64,000 nucleotides of DNA from Coptis chinensis (lineage: Eukaryota > Streptophyta > Magnoliopsida > Ranunculales > Ranunculaceae). Below the pieces are notes generated by a model. That model did no database searches. It saw nothing but the letters and a program-made list of their open reading frames with translations, and was not told the origin of the DNA. Location of the stretch: NCBI GenBank assembly GCA_015680905.1, contig CM027382.1, forward strand, positions 24,153,501-24,217,500, in the 5' to 3' direction. A program made the translations under genes and the position numbers. Of this stretch, positions 34,340 through 44,890 are shown in pieces; the first letter of the stretch is position 1; every line of letters begins with the position of its first letter.

Positions 34340-34510
34340 AATCTTATTGATTAGTGTACCCGTTTTGCTGCACTGTGAGAGTGTCCTCGTAGGCTAATTT
34401 TAACTACCCTTTTTACTCACGAGAAATCAGGAGAAACCCGGCAATTTCAACTCCCAAAAGTGGTCAAACCTAAACCTAAAAACCGGCGATTTAATATAAA
34501 GAATCAAATT
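34340..34510 (+). repeat. Helitron-head-like repeat, copy 2
   Basis: Second copy of the 31684-31990 repeat, lying just before the GMC fragment. It suggests a second, nested head or a segmental duplication. Confidence 0.65.
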
Positions 34511-34554
34511 TAATCCTATGAGGTAAACTTTAATCCAACATCTAATTCAGAATC

Positions 34555-35005
34555 CGAGGGCGATGTGGTGTTGTCTGCAGGAGCAATGGGGAGTCCCCAA
34601 ATCCTCATGTTAAGTGGAATTGGACCCTCTGAACTACTTAGCAAGTTCAACATTGCACCCATGATCGATGCACCCCATGTAGGTCAAGATATCAGAGACC
34701 ACCCTGGCATAAAATTTCTACTGGATGCTGGAATAGGTAATGTGCCTCCGGCACAATCGGATCCCTCTCAAGTTGTAGGAATTGCGAGTAGTTCACGGTT
34801 CTTATTTCAGTATGGTGGAGGAAGTAAAACCAGTGCAAGACCAAGAAGGGTTCTACTGGGAAAGCTAGCCTATCCAAGTTCTAAAGGGAAGTTAGAGCTG
34901 AATAGTACAGATCCCAAAAAAATCCTTCGGTAAGATATAACTATCTTCTAGAGGAAAATGACTTGGAACTGGTGCTACTTGCAGGAGATGCAATCAGAAA
35001 ATTAT
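34555..35005 (+). pseudogene. GMC oxidoreductase (HOTHEAD/mandelonitrile-lyase-like) fragment
   Basis: The frame encodes DVVLSAGAMGSPQILMLSGI, then GPSELLSKF, VGQDIRDHPG, QVVGIASSSRF and SKGKLELNSTDPK. This is the second GMC signature (GA.G(S/T)PQ.L..SG.G) and the substrate-domain region of plant HOTHEAD-like FAD oxidoreductases. A one-base loss in an A run (about 34918) shifts the frame, after which SVRYNYLLEENDLEL continues. The N-terminal FAD Rossmann fold and the C-terminal His motif are missing. It is a middle piece only. Confidence 0.8.
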
Positions 35006-35420
35006 GAAGGGAGAGCTAAGTCATATTTTCCCCGACAATAAAAAAATCATAATTAGAAAGTCACATATGAAAAAGGACCTACTTCTGTAGAAACTTAGGT
35101 TACCTTAAAATTGAAAAGGATTCACTTTAGTATAGGTTATGTGTCCCTGCATGTCATTTGTTACATGCTCTTGACATTCACTAGGCAACTGCTGTTGTGC
35201 ACACTAACATGCCTTATGCGTATGAAGGCAAAGTTAAGGGTTGGGTTAGTAGCCACCACTTCATTTGCAACAAGGATACAACGAATTGGCTCTATTGTCA
35301 GACACAGTGTGTTTGCAGGTAATAGTCACAAATATAGATATCTAGGGTCACGTGATCTGATGCCAACATAGGTCTATATAAAAATACAAAAAGCTAGATT
35401 GGCAGATTAAACAAATACTC
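35006..35420. other. Unassigned sequence
   Basis: A stretch near 35190-35330 is open in two frames on plus but matches no family I know. Confidence 0.4.
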
Positions 35421-35424
35421 TCGC

Positions 35425-35513
35425 AATAGGCATTAATAGCTACTGAAGCATTTACTACACTTGGTATTAAGGATATTGATTTGGAAGATGAATCTATAGA
35501 TGTCGAGATACTT
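35425..35513 (+). pseudogene. Extra copy of SH3P/CDC48 chimeric exon
   Basis: Encodes TEAFTTLGIKDIDLEDESID followed by VEIL and is almost identical to 37262-37330. The join between an SH3P-like exon (EAFTT.G) and a CDC48-like one (IDLEDE.ID.E.L) is therefore present twice, 1.8 kb apart. Confidence 0.75.
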
Positions 35514-35692
35514 ATACAATGAGCACACTGACAGAAAATTTGATGATGTTTCTTACGAGTTTGATAATCTTATAAAATGTTCAAAACAGAAACTTGACTG
35601 AGTAATAAATTATTATTAGCAGACATATATTTTCTATTTATACTACCATACATTGAGAGTGAAATCCCACCTTTCTCGCCGAAAAGTTCACT

Positions 35693-36805
35693 TATCGACA
35701 ATCGATGCGCTTTTGGCCCTCTGGAAGTGCAATACGTTTAATGAATCGATCAAGATCTATCCAAACAGGAAACCGAAGAACAAAAGCAAAACAACCAACG
35801 AAAATAAGAGCTGGGAATAAATAAGTAGATATTCCATATACCATTTGAAATTCTTGAAACATGTTAGTTCCTTTATAAGTAAAACGGCTATTAAAAAGAA
35901 ATTTGATCATAAGAATCATAAACAATCGAGGAAAGATGTATAATCTTGAACTTATCTGCCACCCGAAGTCGGTTTCCCACAATCGCCTACTCCTTCGGTG
36001 TGCCTTCAAGCCCAAGAATACGATTACAAGCACTTACAAAGTGTCTTGCATAATCATATGTCCGAAGCTGGAATAATATTTATGAGTTAGAATCATTGAT
36101 GCCCTACAAGCTTGAGTATAAGGAAACTAGATAGAGTAACACATTCATCCACAGAACTCACGTTATGAAGAATAGATCTAAATGGAAGCATGAGATACAG
36201 TGAAAATTAGAGCAAGGAACTCTACGTTAAGGGCCTTCTGCCAATATAACTATATATTAGAAAACCAAGCATTGCATAGTTTAATATACTGAACTTTTCA
36301 ATAGCTATTTAAGGATACAACTTTGGATATAGGGACAAATTATCTCTATAAAGTTTATAGATATTTTACATATTATATCTATATATGAACACATAAAATG
36401 AGATGCAATCTGCTATATATGCACATATCTATGCCAAGTGGACATTTCTCACTTGGAACAAAAAGTTTATCCATGCAAAGGCATTTCTAATCAAAATTAG
36501 AGCATTGTCGTTGAATATACCAAACAGAGTACATTAAATTAAACAGTACAAACAAGGTTTAACAAACTTTGAAGTTCATGTGAAAAAAAAATCATGACTT
36601 ACCCAACCAAATCAGCGTGGAGAACAGCATAAAGCAGCTTTTTTCGATGCGGAAGTATTATATAGACTTCTGAAGAAGGAAATGAAGTGTGAAGAAACCA
36701 ACCAACTTTCATTTCACTGTTGTGCTTCTTCAGGTATTCAGGAAGAAACATGAGATGGTAATCATGGCACCAAACAATGTCCCCGGCCTGCTTTATAGTT
36801 TTCAA
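35693..36805 (-). pseudogene. Class I trehalose-6-phosphate synthase fragment (three exons)
   Basis: The first block (36805-36603) gives VWCHDYHLMFLPEYLKKHNS, then KVGWFLHTSFPSSEVY and LHADLVG, ending at a GTAAGT donor. The second (36067 to about 35957) gives TYDYARHFVSACNRILGLEG and has an in-frame stop. The third (about 35774-35693) gives FPVWIDLDRFIKRIALPE. These are consecutive parts of the GT20 glycosyltransferase domain of plant TPS1-type enzymes, which join UDP-glucose and glucose-6-phosphate. The exon order is kept. The second donor has AT in place of GT. N- and C-terminal parts are absent. Confidence 0.82.
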
Positions 36806-36884
36806 TTACCACTTCAGCAAAAAATTTATTTGCAGTCTCATATGCCTAAAATTGAGACTAGATTGTGTCAAGACGAAAGTTCTC

Positions 36885-37163
36885 ACTTGAAATTTCTCAC
36901 TCCCTCTGCTCTGCGCGAGACGGTTGTTGAAGTGCCTAACGTAACCTACAAGGATACGCATTTAGAAAAATTTGAAATGGACGCATTTAGAAAACAAGCG
37001 AACAAGTTCAAAGAACAAGTCGCGAAACAACAACAGGAGGTAATAAAGTAGTTTAGTGGGACTGGATACGAACATTCAGACGTGGTGGTCATTGATGAGG
37101 TCGAGCTTCAAAGACATCAACAAATTGAAAAACTCTACAGTCAACTCGATCGAGGCAAGGTAG
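36885..37163 (+). pseudogene. CDC48-SH3P chimeric fragment A
   Basis: The frame starts with SALRETVVEVPNVTYKD, the CDC48 (AAA-ATPase) D1-D2 linker. It then switches to MDAFRKQANKFKEQVAKQQQ, a stop in place of Q, FSGTGYEHSDVVVIDEVELQ and RHQQIEKLY, the N-terminal BAR region of plant SH3P proteins. An intron-like GTAGTA follows at about 37157. The two families are unrelated, so this is exon shuffling, not a native gene. The start methionine of the SH3P part is at 36976. Confidence 0.78.
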
Positions 37164-37232
37164 TAATACATATATAAACATATTTCTTCTACACAATTTA
37201 TGGATCACTTGGATGTTTTTTTTATTATTCAG

Positions 37233-37540
37233 AGTTTCAAAGAGATATAGTGCGAAGCCATCAAGCATTTACTACACTTGGTATTAAGGATATTGATTTG
37301 GAAGATGAATCTATAGATGTCGAGATACTTAATTCTATGGTCATTACAAATCAGCACTTTACAACTGCCCTTGGAACCATCAATCCCTCTCTCTTCTGCG
37401 AGGCGGTTGTTGAAGTGCCTAACGTAACCTACAAGGATATAGCGGAAATTGGGAACGTTAAGAGGGAACTTAAAGAGATTGCAATATCCAGTGGAGCATC
37501 CTGAGAAGTTTGAAAAGTGTGTAATATTGCAGAGTACTGC
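37233..37540 (+). pseudogene. SH3P-CDC48 chimeric fragment B
   Basis: After a TTCAG acceptor the frame reads FQRDIV-like SH3P sequence, then AFTTLGIKDIDLEDESID. It continues with LNSMVITNQHFTTALGTINP, VVEVPNVTYKD and, after a frameshift, PVEHPEKFEK. CDC48 has (N/D)SM.VT..HF..AL....PSALRE and YPVEHPEKFEKFG leading to the D2 Walker A, which is not present here. It repeats the ETVVEVPNVTYKD stretch of fragment A. Confidence 0.82.
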
Positions 37541-38730
37541 TGATGGCATCACTGACAAGCTCCCAGTTTGGACCCATATCATGTACAAGGACAACAAGTG
37601 CCTAAGAAAATAAATTTACGACTTCCGTTCACACAGAACGACAAGCTAAAAAGGTAATTAAAGTGAAAGTAACAATCACTTGATCTTCAAACAGAGACCT
37701 CGGACTTCCAGACCCTGACTGCCCAGTAGACGTCTGCTACAAATTTACGCACCCAAGTTATAATATATAATTAACAAAAAAATGCTAAAACTAATGAATC
37801 GGATGGCAGTCCATTACTATCTCAGTCAAAAAAAATGGCAGCTAAATCTAGCTGGTTGCACATTTTTACAGATCAGAGGATTGTTTTTATTGTTTTTTTT
37901 TTGGCGGGGAGACAGGGGCTCTGACTTCAAAACCAAATAGCATAAAGCTCTATTCTACAACGCATAAAGTTTAAAGTTTAAAACCTATTGAACTATTAGA
38001 AGACCTGGAATGAAAGTTAGGTGGTACATTATTGTTCCAATGAGAATAAAAGACCTATGTCAGATATATCATGTCAAGAATGATTGTGGTATGGAATCAC
38101 TTTCCATTCAATTTTCCCCATGAACATGTTAACAAGCCAAGGCAAAAAGTTTGGAAGATATGATAAAGTATAAATCGGTGAATCACAGAATAAGTCTGCG
38201 GGTATTTTACTATATCTCACTTTTATTAGAAAAACTAGGCTTAAACGAGAAACTGCCAGTTGCACTGTTTTGTGCAATATGAACGTAGGTATTTTCTGGA
38301 CACATTGGATAAGTGTGAGTAACTCAACAAATTCAACCAACTCTAAGCAGTGTCCTGACATTCTTCTCACGCTAGACATTGTGGAATCTTTAGATTTCTC
38401 ATATGAAAGGGGCAGAAGGAACTCCAGGGACTAAGACTATACAAAGGTGGGGTAAGCTGAAAATAAAAACCAAATGAGTTTTCGACTATCTCGCTGTTAA
38501 ACTTTTATTTGTTACTCACTGAAGAAATGTCAAACAAAGCCATGGATAATGGATTTCTCTTCACAGGACAAAACTATACTATGTTGAACACGCCCACAAG
38601 AATGTACATACATTCGTTACAACTTCACAAGAATATAAGAACACACATTTTGGATCTTTGTGAAGATAAGCTGTAGTTTTCACTTTTCAGTATGTTGTTT
38701 AGATATATTTGGCACCATTGCTACAAATGC
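37541..38730. other. Unassigned captured-region DNA
   Basis: No family recognised. A 101-codon open frame on minus (38379-38074) has no known features. Confidence 0.45.
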
Positions 38731-38732
38731 TC

Positions 38733-38899
38733 TTTTGATATGGGATGATCCTACTTCAAAAAGCATCTTGGGTTTGGATTCATTATTGTACCCGAACTTC
38801 ACTGCCTGAGGAAGATCTCCTGGACTAGCAAGGAAGTATACGGTCTAATTCCCAGGCCTACATAACGACTTCTTCTAACAAAAGAATCCTATTTATACT
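38733..38899. repeat. 167-bp direct repeat, copy 1
   Basis: Nearly identical to 39531-39697 (differences such as TTCAAAAAGCATC versus TTCAAGAAGCATC). On minus part of it encodes AVKFGYNNESKPKMLLEVG, which I cannot assign. Confidence 0.9.
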
Positions 38900-39530
38900 A
38901 TTACACCGATGGCTTAACTGAAATTTCAAGTTAAAGTCATCCCCACCTTTATTTGATACTCTTGGTATCAACTTATATCTCACAAATGCTAGCAGAAAAA
39001 AAGGACAGAGGCCAGCAAAACTGTTCTGGAACGTTGAAAAGCATAACCAGAAAAGAAATAAAAATAAAAATATAAAACAACCAAGAAAGACAAGGAACCT
39101 CAATGGCAATAAGTCGATAACTCTAAAACATTTAATTATCCTCCATCAATCATATACTTTCACAGTTACAACCTACAGTAGTGGTTTTTTTTTCCTGTCA
39201 GTGGAATCAGCCTTCCATCTTCTTCATGTCATTTTAACATACAAAGAATACAAAAAAACAACCTTCTAAGTTACAAAAGTACAAGAATGCAAGGTAATAA
39301 CAACAACAAGAGTTGTATCTCACGCAGTGAAGGTAGCAGTTCCTTCATATTTTTGGAACTACTGAGGTTGGAACTGCAATGACATCTTATTTACTGAAGG
39401 TGCTTGATTTATATTACTGGTTGGACAGTGTACAACAAAGTTTGATTAGTTCGAGATGTTGCTTCTGGATCAGATGTCACTATAGAGGATTTTCTCAAGT
39501 CCAAGTCGCAGGAAGGTGTGAGGGTCTTGC
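38900..39530. other. Spacer between the two 167-bp repeats
   Basis: AT-rich; no family recognised. Confidence 0.45.
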
Positions 39531-39697
39531 TTTTGATATGGGATGATCCTACTTCAAGAAGCATCTTGGGTTTGGATTCATTATTGTACCCGAACTTCAC
39601 TGCCTGAGGAAGATCTCCTGGACTAGCAAGGAAGTATACGGTCTAATTCCCAGGCCTACATAACGACTTCTTCTAACAAAAGAATCCTATTTATACT
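39531..39697. repeat. 167-bp direct repeat, copy 2
   Basis: Second copy. Here the minus frame stays open into HIKSKTLTPSCDLDLRKSS, so it may be an exon of an unrecognised gene. Confidence 0.9.
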
Positions 39698-39904
39698 TAA
39701 CTTCCTAAACAAACATATCTAATAAGAATCCTATTAATACTAAACTTCTAATGACATAATAAAACCTAAACAAAGCTATATATAAAAACAAACTCACGAT
39801 CCTACTAACAAAAAACAAAAAACAAAGGTAAACTTTCAGTTTTTTCTTTTAGTCTGATTTACATTAGTTTTACATATATAACTGAGTTTTTTTTTTCTTT
39901 TTTT

Positions 39905-39966
39905 CATTGCATGCAATAGAAGATATTCAATCAAGGCTTCAAAAAGAGTTAACAAAAATGGATAAG
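39905..39966 (+). other. Exon-like block encoding a short helix
   Basis: Encodes AIEDIQSRLQKELTKMDK before a GTAAAC donor. A similar coiled-coil exon ending in a GTAAAC donor occurs at 47240-47369, so it may belong to the dsRBM-like gene family nearby. Confidence 0.4.
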
Positions 39967-40489
39967 GTAAACAATTTCTTTTCCAGTATCTTATTTAATA
40001 ATTTTGTTGATTTCTCTTTTATGATTCAACTGATGATAATATTAAAGTTTAAACACATGAGATATTACCGTCTTTTAATTCAAAATTATATTGAACTTAA
40101 GACCTGTATTAGTGTAACAACCACTCACTATTAACTGTTCCTGGAACCCTTTTTACCCCTCCTCTTTATAATTCTTCTCAATATTGTGAAATTAGTGGGA
40201 CTGTGGGAGAGACAAGCCTCGAGTTGAAGCTATTATTGATGAAATTATTGGGAGAGACAACACGACAATTATTGATGAAATTATATGAAATATAAGAGCA
40301 AACCAAAGGAGAGCATATCAACTTTCAAATCATCCATATGCTTAAACTATATAAACTTTCAAGTTTAATCGTATATATATACCTGCACTTATTCACTATA
40401 GCCCACTTTGACACACATTTGGTATCCTCCTACAAAGCCTACAAAACCTGTATACTATATAAACTAATGTAATTTTTAAAATGCAGCTC

Positions 40490-40987
40490 ATGGAGTATGA
40501 AACCAAACACAAAATTTCACTCAAGACAGCGTTGAGAGAAATTCTAATCAAGGAAAAAATTCGGGGAGAACCAATTTACATATCAAAGATTGAAAATAAC
40601 CGATACGCTGCAGATGTCATAATAGATTTGCCGATAATGAGAGAAATCTTCAAAAATCCGAATTATCCTATAAGCCAATCATTTCGGGACGATCAAACTA
40701 AGAAAGTGGACTCGAAAAATGCGGCGGGTAGAAACGCTTATCCGCTTTCTCAAGAGATATACAAATTTGAGGTTTTAGATGTCAACCACAAAGAAGTCAT
40801 TACTAAACGTGAAGAGCTGCATGAAGCAAATACTAGAGAAAAACAACTTCATCAAGATATTGAAAACTTGAGAAAAGAAAATGCCTATTTGAAGTCAATA
40901 AATGAAACATTGCTTATAGGAGGACCAAATTGGGATATGGACTACCTAAGCATCCCAAATAATTCATCAGATTTGGATGAAGATTAA
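40490..40987 (+). CDS. dsRBM-like plus coiled-coil protein, copy 1 (165 aa)
   Basis: The open frame starts at the ATG at 40490, directly after a possible acceptor (AAATGCAG); the in-frame ATG at 40481 may be part of that site. Residues 8-45 (SLKTALREILIKEK, EPIYISKIENNRYAADVIID) look like helix 1 and strands 1-2 of a dsRNA-binding motif. Residues 65-85 (KKVDSKNAAGRNAYPLS) look like helix 2 with its KK..AA..A pattern. A coiled coil follows (NHKEVITKREELHEANTREK...LRKENAYLKS), then an acidic tail DLDED. A paralogue lies at 44891. It could be a terminal exon of a longer gene. I do not recognise the family, and RNA binding is inferred from fold-like pattern only. Confidence 0.55.
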   Translation: MEYETKHKISLKTALREILIKEKIRGEPIYISKIENNRYAADVIIDLPIMREIFKNPNYPISQSFRDDQTKKVDSKNAAGRNAYPLSQEIYKFEVLDVNHKEVITKREELHEANTREKQLHQDIENLRKENAYLKSINETLLIGGPNWDMDYLSIPNNSSDLDED

Positions 40988-41174
40988 CGTAGTGTTTTTC
41001 AAGCTGAATTATATATTGGATGATCCATCAAATTTATATTTTTGTTTTTTCAATTTGAATTATCTATAGTTCATCATAACTTAATGAAATATTTATTTTA
41101 GGACATATACAGAGTCGTTCTATTATTTTAAAAATGCAAACATTATCCGCATGATAACTCGAACCCTTCGCTTC
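40988..41174. other. 3' flank of copy 1
   Basis: AT-rich; ATGAAATATTTATTTT could serve as polyadenylation context. Confidence 0.4.
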
Positions 41175-41692
41175 CAATCCAACCCACCATGAACAAGATC
41201 AGGAACAGTTAACCTCCCACCAAAAATCTCATTAACAACTACAGCTGCAGCAGCAGCATTCACAGCACTCGACCCCAAACCACTCTACAACCTAAAATCT
41301 CATTCACAAATTTACAAATTTGTAGTAAAGACTCTTCCCCCCACTAAACCCCAAACCACTCTTCCACCAAAAATCTCATTAACGGCTACAGCTGCAGCAG
41401 TAGCACTCGCCATACTCAACCCCAAACCACTCTCCTTCCAAAAACTCTCCCACCAAAAATCTCATTGACTGCTACAGCTGCAACAGCAGCACTCACCACA
41501 CTCGAACCCAAACCACTCCCTAACGGCAACCCTTTCTCAACAGAAAGCAAGAACTCTCTTCGAACACTGCTAGGTAAATTTGTGAAGGAACACACTCACT
41601 CTCTCAAGTATAGATCGAGCTACACAGTTCAAACAATACTCAGAGGAATCACAACACAGAAATTGGAAACAGCTCAATATGAGAAGAAATAG
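41175..41692 (+). repeat. Degenerate repeats around an Ala/Thr-rich coding fragment
   Basis: At least three related copies (about 41210-41290, 41365-41440 and 41455-41530) contain AAAATCTCATT, then CTACAGCTGCAGCAG, then CCCAAACCACTC. The last copy is open and encodes LTTLEPKPLPNGNPFSTESK, then LRTLLGKFVKEHTHSLKYRS. It looks like the start of an unknown gene with an alanine-rich leader, partly triplicated. Confidence 0.55.
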
Positions 41693-41814
41693 CATAGTTA
41701 TATCATCAGCAAAAAAAAAATAAAAAATAGGTAACATTCGAAACTGACACCTCACAAACGGTTTTATTAGCTTTTTACCACCTCTCAGAAAAAACTAATG
41801 AAATGGTAAAGCAC

Positions 41815-42890
41815 AAACCTGGCGCAATGCAGCATTGGCATTTTGCTGCTGATTTTTCCCTGACCATTGAACACCATCCATAATTACATCCCATAGAATG
41901 CGTACGACCTCAACGTCAGGCAGTTTAGCATCCTTAACACATTGCTTCACAGTGTCAATGACTTCAGATATGTCAGTCTCCTCTGATATCTCAAAGAGGT
42001 GACATATCTACAGTGCTCATATAGAAAGCTCTTACACCTGATTTTCTTAATTACTTTTTCTATTTATAAACTTTGTGTTTTCCAAAAATAATCAGTGCCT
42101 AACCTTATGAACCAGATATATCTGGACCACTACATCTGCAAATGCGGCAGGGTCCAGAGGAGCTGCTATATTCCGTTTGTGGGTCTTGATCCGCGTGCCA
42201 CTAAATATACAGGAAAAAAAACACAACAAATCATTACCTAATTTGAAGAACGAAAACATATAAAGAACAACCAAAAAACATTAATATAGTCACTCCTATC
42301 TACAGTTTACATATTATTCAAAGTGGACCAATCTGACATTTCAATCTAATTGGCACAAACGAATTGCTATAATGTGGCTACCACCGTCCGTAAACAATGA
42401 TCTATATAACACCGTTTCATTGTTAACAGTAAAGTCGGTCTTTAAGGTCATCCATTAAACTGGAACCTAATCCTTTGGAATGGAAATTGCTTCTTGAAGT
42501 CTAACAAGGGAATTAAATTATACGAAGATTTTTCACCAAACAAAACTGTGGCATTATATCGAAACATAAAACATATTAAGGCGGTGTCCAAAGGAGAAGT
42601 TTCTAGAGTTGCAGTTAATTAAAAGCATCCAGTAGAACTTGAGAAAATTACAAGCATTTTGACACCTCAAAATCTTATGCAAGTCTCATTTCCTTTTCCC
42701 AAGGAGGGGAAGGGTGCTGAACTGATTTTAGCTAATTGAAAAAACAAATTAAAAGGGAGTTATAAGTGCTCTGGGTGATGAGGCTAAAAGCATGAGTAGG
42801 AACTAAATGGTATCCTCTACAGCTAAAAACTAAGTGGAAACAAGAAATCTACAGAAACATACCCGAGAGTGGGTCTCTCCTTCGAGCTGC
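41815..42890 (-). pseudogene. eIF5-mimic / BZW (W2-domain) protein fragment
   Basis: Three exon-like blocks on minus. About 42890-42863 encodes SSKERPTLG. About 42200-42100 encodes GTRIKTHKRNIAAPLDPAAF, then ADVVVQIYL. About 41990-41815 encodes VKQCVKDAKLPDVEVVRILW, then QWSGKNQQQNANAALRQ. These are the extreme N-terminus and the W2-domain part of plant BZW/eIF5-mimic proteins, which modulate start-codon choice by binding eIF2/eIF3. The exons between are missing and the C-terminal aromatic/acidic boxes are absent, so it is an internally deleted capture. Confidence 0.8.
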
Positions 42891-43214
42891 AAAAAAAAAA
42901 AGATAACATAGAATCCATAAGTAAAACAGACTTTGAATATCTCAAAAGTTTCATGCATAAAAAAGAAATCCCATAAAACAACATTTAAGATCTAATATTG
43001 ACCTCAAAGCACTTAAAACAGATCTTTGAAAAAGAAAATTCTATACAAATACTAAAATCTTAATTAATCCCAAAAGATACCATTACTAGATAGCATGGCA
43101 TACTAAAATCTTTAATTAATCCCAAAATATGTCATTACTAGATAGCATGGCATACTAAAATTAGAAGCATTAATTACAATTTTCAATTCAAAGCACTGAA
43201 GAGTGACCAAGAAA
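42891..43214. other. AT-rich spacer
   Basis: Contains two nearly identical stretches with TACTAAAATCTTTAATTAATCCCAAAA and CATTACTAGATAGCATGGCA (about 43055-43100 and 43100-43155). No gene recognised. Confidence 0.5.
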
Positions 43215-43390
43215 AACGCAAACTGACACCTCACAAACGGTTTCATCAGCTTTTTACCACCTCTCAGAAAAACGATGCTTACAGTTCTCATGAAGATAAG
43301 CAATTCCACGAGCTGAACAAGCAGCAACTTTAGACGTGGTTCACCATTCCATAACAGGCATTTGAAAGGAAGCTGCGTGGGAAAAAGAGA
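43215..43390 (-). pseudogene. Receptor-like protein kinase fragment
   Basis: One minus frame gives KVAACSARGIAYLHENCKHR. This is the (L.(I/V)A.G.A(R/K)G(I/L).YLHE.C) helix-E block just before the catalytic loop of plant receptor-like kinases. The HRD and DFG motifs are not reached. A 47-bp piece at its left end (CCTCACAAACGG ... CTTTTTACCACCTC) also occurs at 41749-41795, so part of it was duplicated. Confidence 0.6.
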
Positions 43391-43467
43391 TAGCAATTCA
43401 AATTTGAATTGAATTTTAGATTCAATACCCGCAATTTGTTCGGCCCAGGCCCAACAATAATAGTATA

Positions 43468-43475
43468 CTTATGGG
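43468..43475. repeat. TSD of hAT-type MITE A (CTTATGGG), left copy
   Basis: The 8-bp CTTATGGG is repeated at 44463-44470. Confidence 0.93.
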
Positions 43476-44462
43476 TAGGGGTGTGCATGGGTACCCAATT
43501 ACCCGAACCCAAACCGGAACCGGAACCATTTATAGCGGGTTTGGGTTCTAAAATGTTAGACCAATTTAAAGTGGGTCTTCAAGAACCGACCCGATAAAGA
43601 ACCGAAACCACTACAACCGAATAGTAAAGAACCGATGTGTAACCGAACCGGAATCGGAACCGATTAGTTTGATTTTGATATATAGAATTTAGTATTATAT
43701 TACACTAAATAAAAACAAACCCAAACATTATTATTTTATATAGTCTATATTTGTTAGGTGTAAAATTATACTAAATATATATAACATTTAGCATAATAGT
43801 GAATGTGTGTTATTAAATACATCTTTTATAATATTACATTAAATATGTGTATTATAAATATTAATAATAATGTTTACGTGTCTACGTCTATACGTATAGT
43901 CGTATACTATGAATTAACTTATGCACTGTCTATATTAACTAATGCATGAACGTGTACGTGTTTGATATATTACATGTATATATATTAGATAACGAATACG
44001 TGTAATGCTAACTAACAATTGTGGTACATGTGGTATTTATTCTATATATGACGCATTACATATAGTATATAATATACATATGTTCGATTTAAAATATACA
44101 CATACATATAATATATGAGAATGTATTTAAAATTTTTAGATAACTTTCAAATATTATTATTGAATTTAGGACCATTACTTCTTATGAGAGGACAAAAATA
44201 TCGATGACAAGTGTTATAGTCGCTGTAAACCAACTTTTATATCGGTTATATAACTAAAAAAAATAATTTTAGCAATAAAAATGTATAACCCGATAAGGAA
44301 CCGAAACCGGAACCGGAACCGACTTAATTAATGGGTATGGGTCCGGGTTTTCAAAATATAAGAAAAAACCCGAAAGAACCGAACCCGATAGGAACCGCTA
44401 AAAATAGAGCCAGAACCAAAACCCGTAAGAACCGACCCATAACCGACCCATGAACACCCCTA
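43476..44462. mobile_element. hAT-type non-autonomous element A (987 bp)
   Basis: The termini TAGGGGTGTGCATGGGT and ACCCATGAACACCCCTA form an imperfect inverted repeat, flanked by perfect 8-bp duplications CTTATGGG, the hAT hallmark. The subterminal arms are rich in ACCGAACC/GGAACCGGAACC units on both sides; the middle is AT-rich and noncoding. The same TIR family bounds the elements at 49011-53180 and 55408-56078. Confidence 0.93.
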
Positions 44463-44470
44463 CTTATGGG

Positions 44471-44890
44471 TTTCTAAACCAAATAGCTTCTACCTAATTA
44501 AAAAATATATATCTAATTTAAAATAAGGTGGTTTTTTGATGCCCTTTCAAAATGCAACAATTACCCCTCACACGTTTTGCACGTGCACACACCATAAAAC
44601 TCAAAAACCAAATTTCAAAATACTCGACACGTGTCATAATCCATGCTCCTAATAAAGTGGAGGCTGCAAAAAAGGAGAACCTCGATGTTCCAAAATATCA
44701 AAATTTAAGAGATATACAAACTAAAAACCTACGAAAAGTGAACTTCCAATCACTTGGTAAAACATAATCTATTAACCTAAAAAAAACAATTTAACTACAC
44801 ATATCCAAAAACCAGGTAGCCTACTTTCTTCCTCTTCTCTATTATTTACAATTATTTATTGACTTCATTTTATTATGTATATTGCAGATA
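44471..44890. other. 5' flank of dsRBM-like copy 2
   Basis: Contains an open plus frame (44552-44767) with a basic, helix-rich composition (VEAAKKENLDVPKYQNLRD) that could be an upstream exon of the gene at 44891. A TATATTGCAG acceptor lies just before that gene's ATG. Confidence 0.4.
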
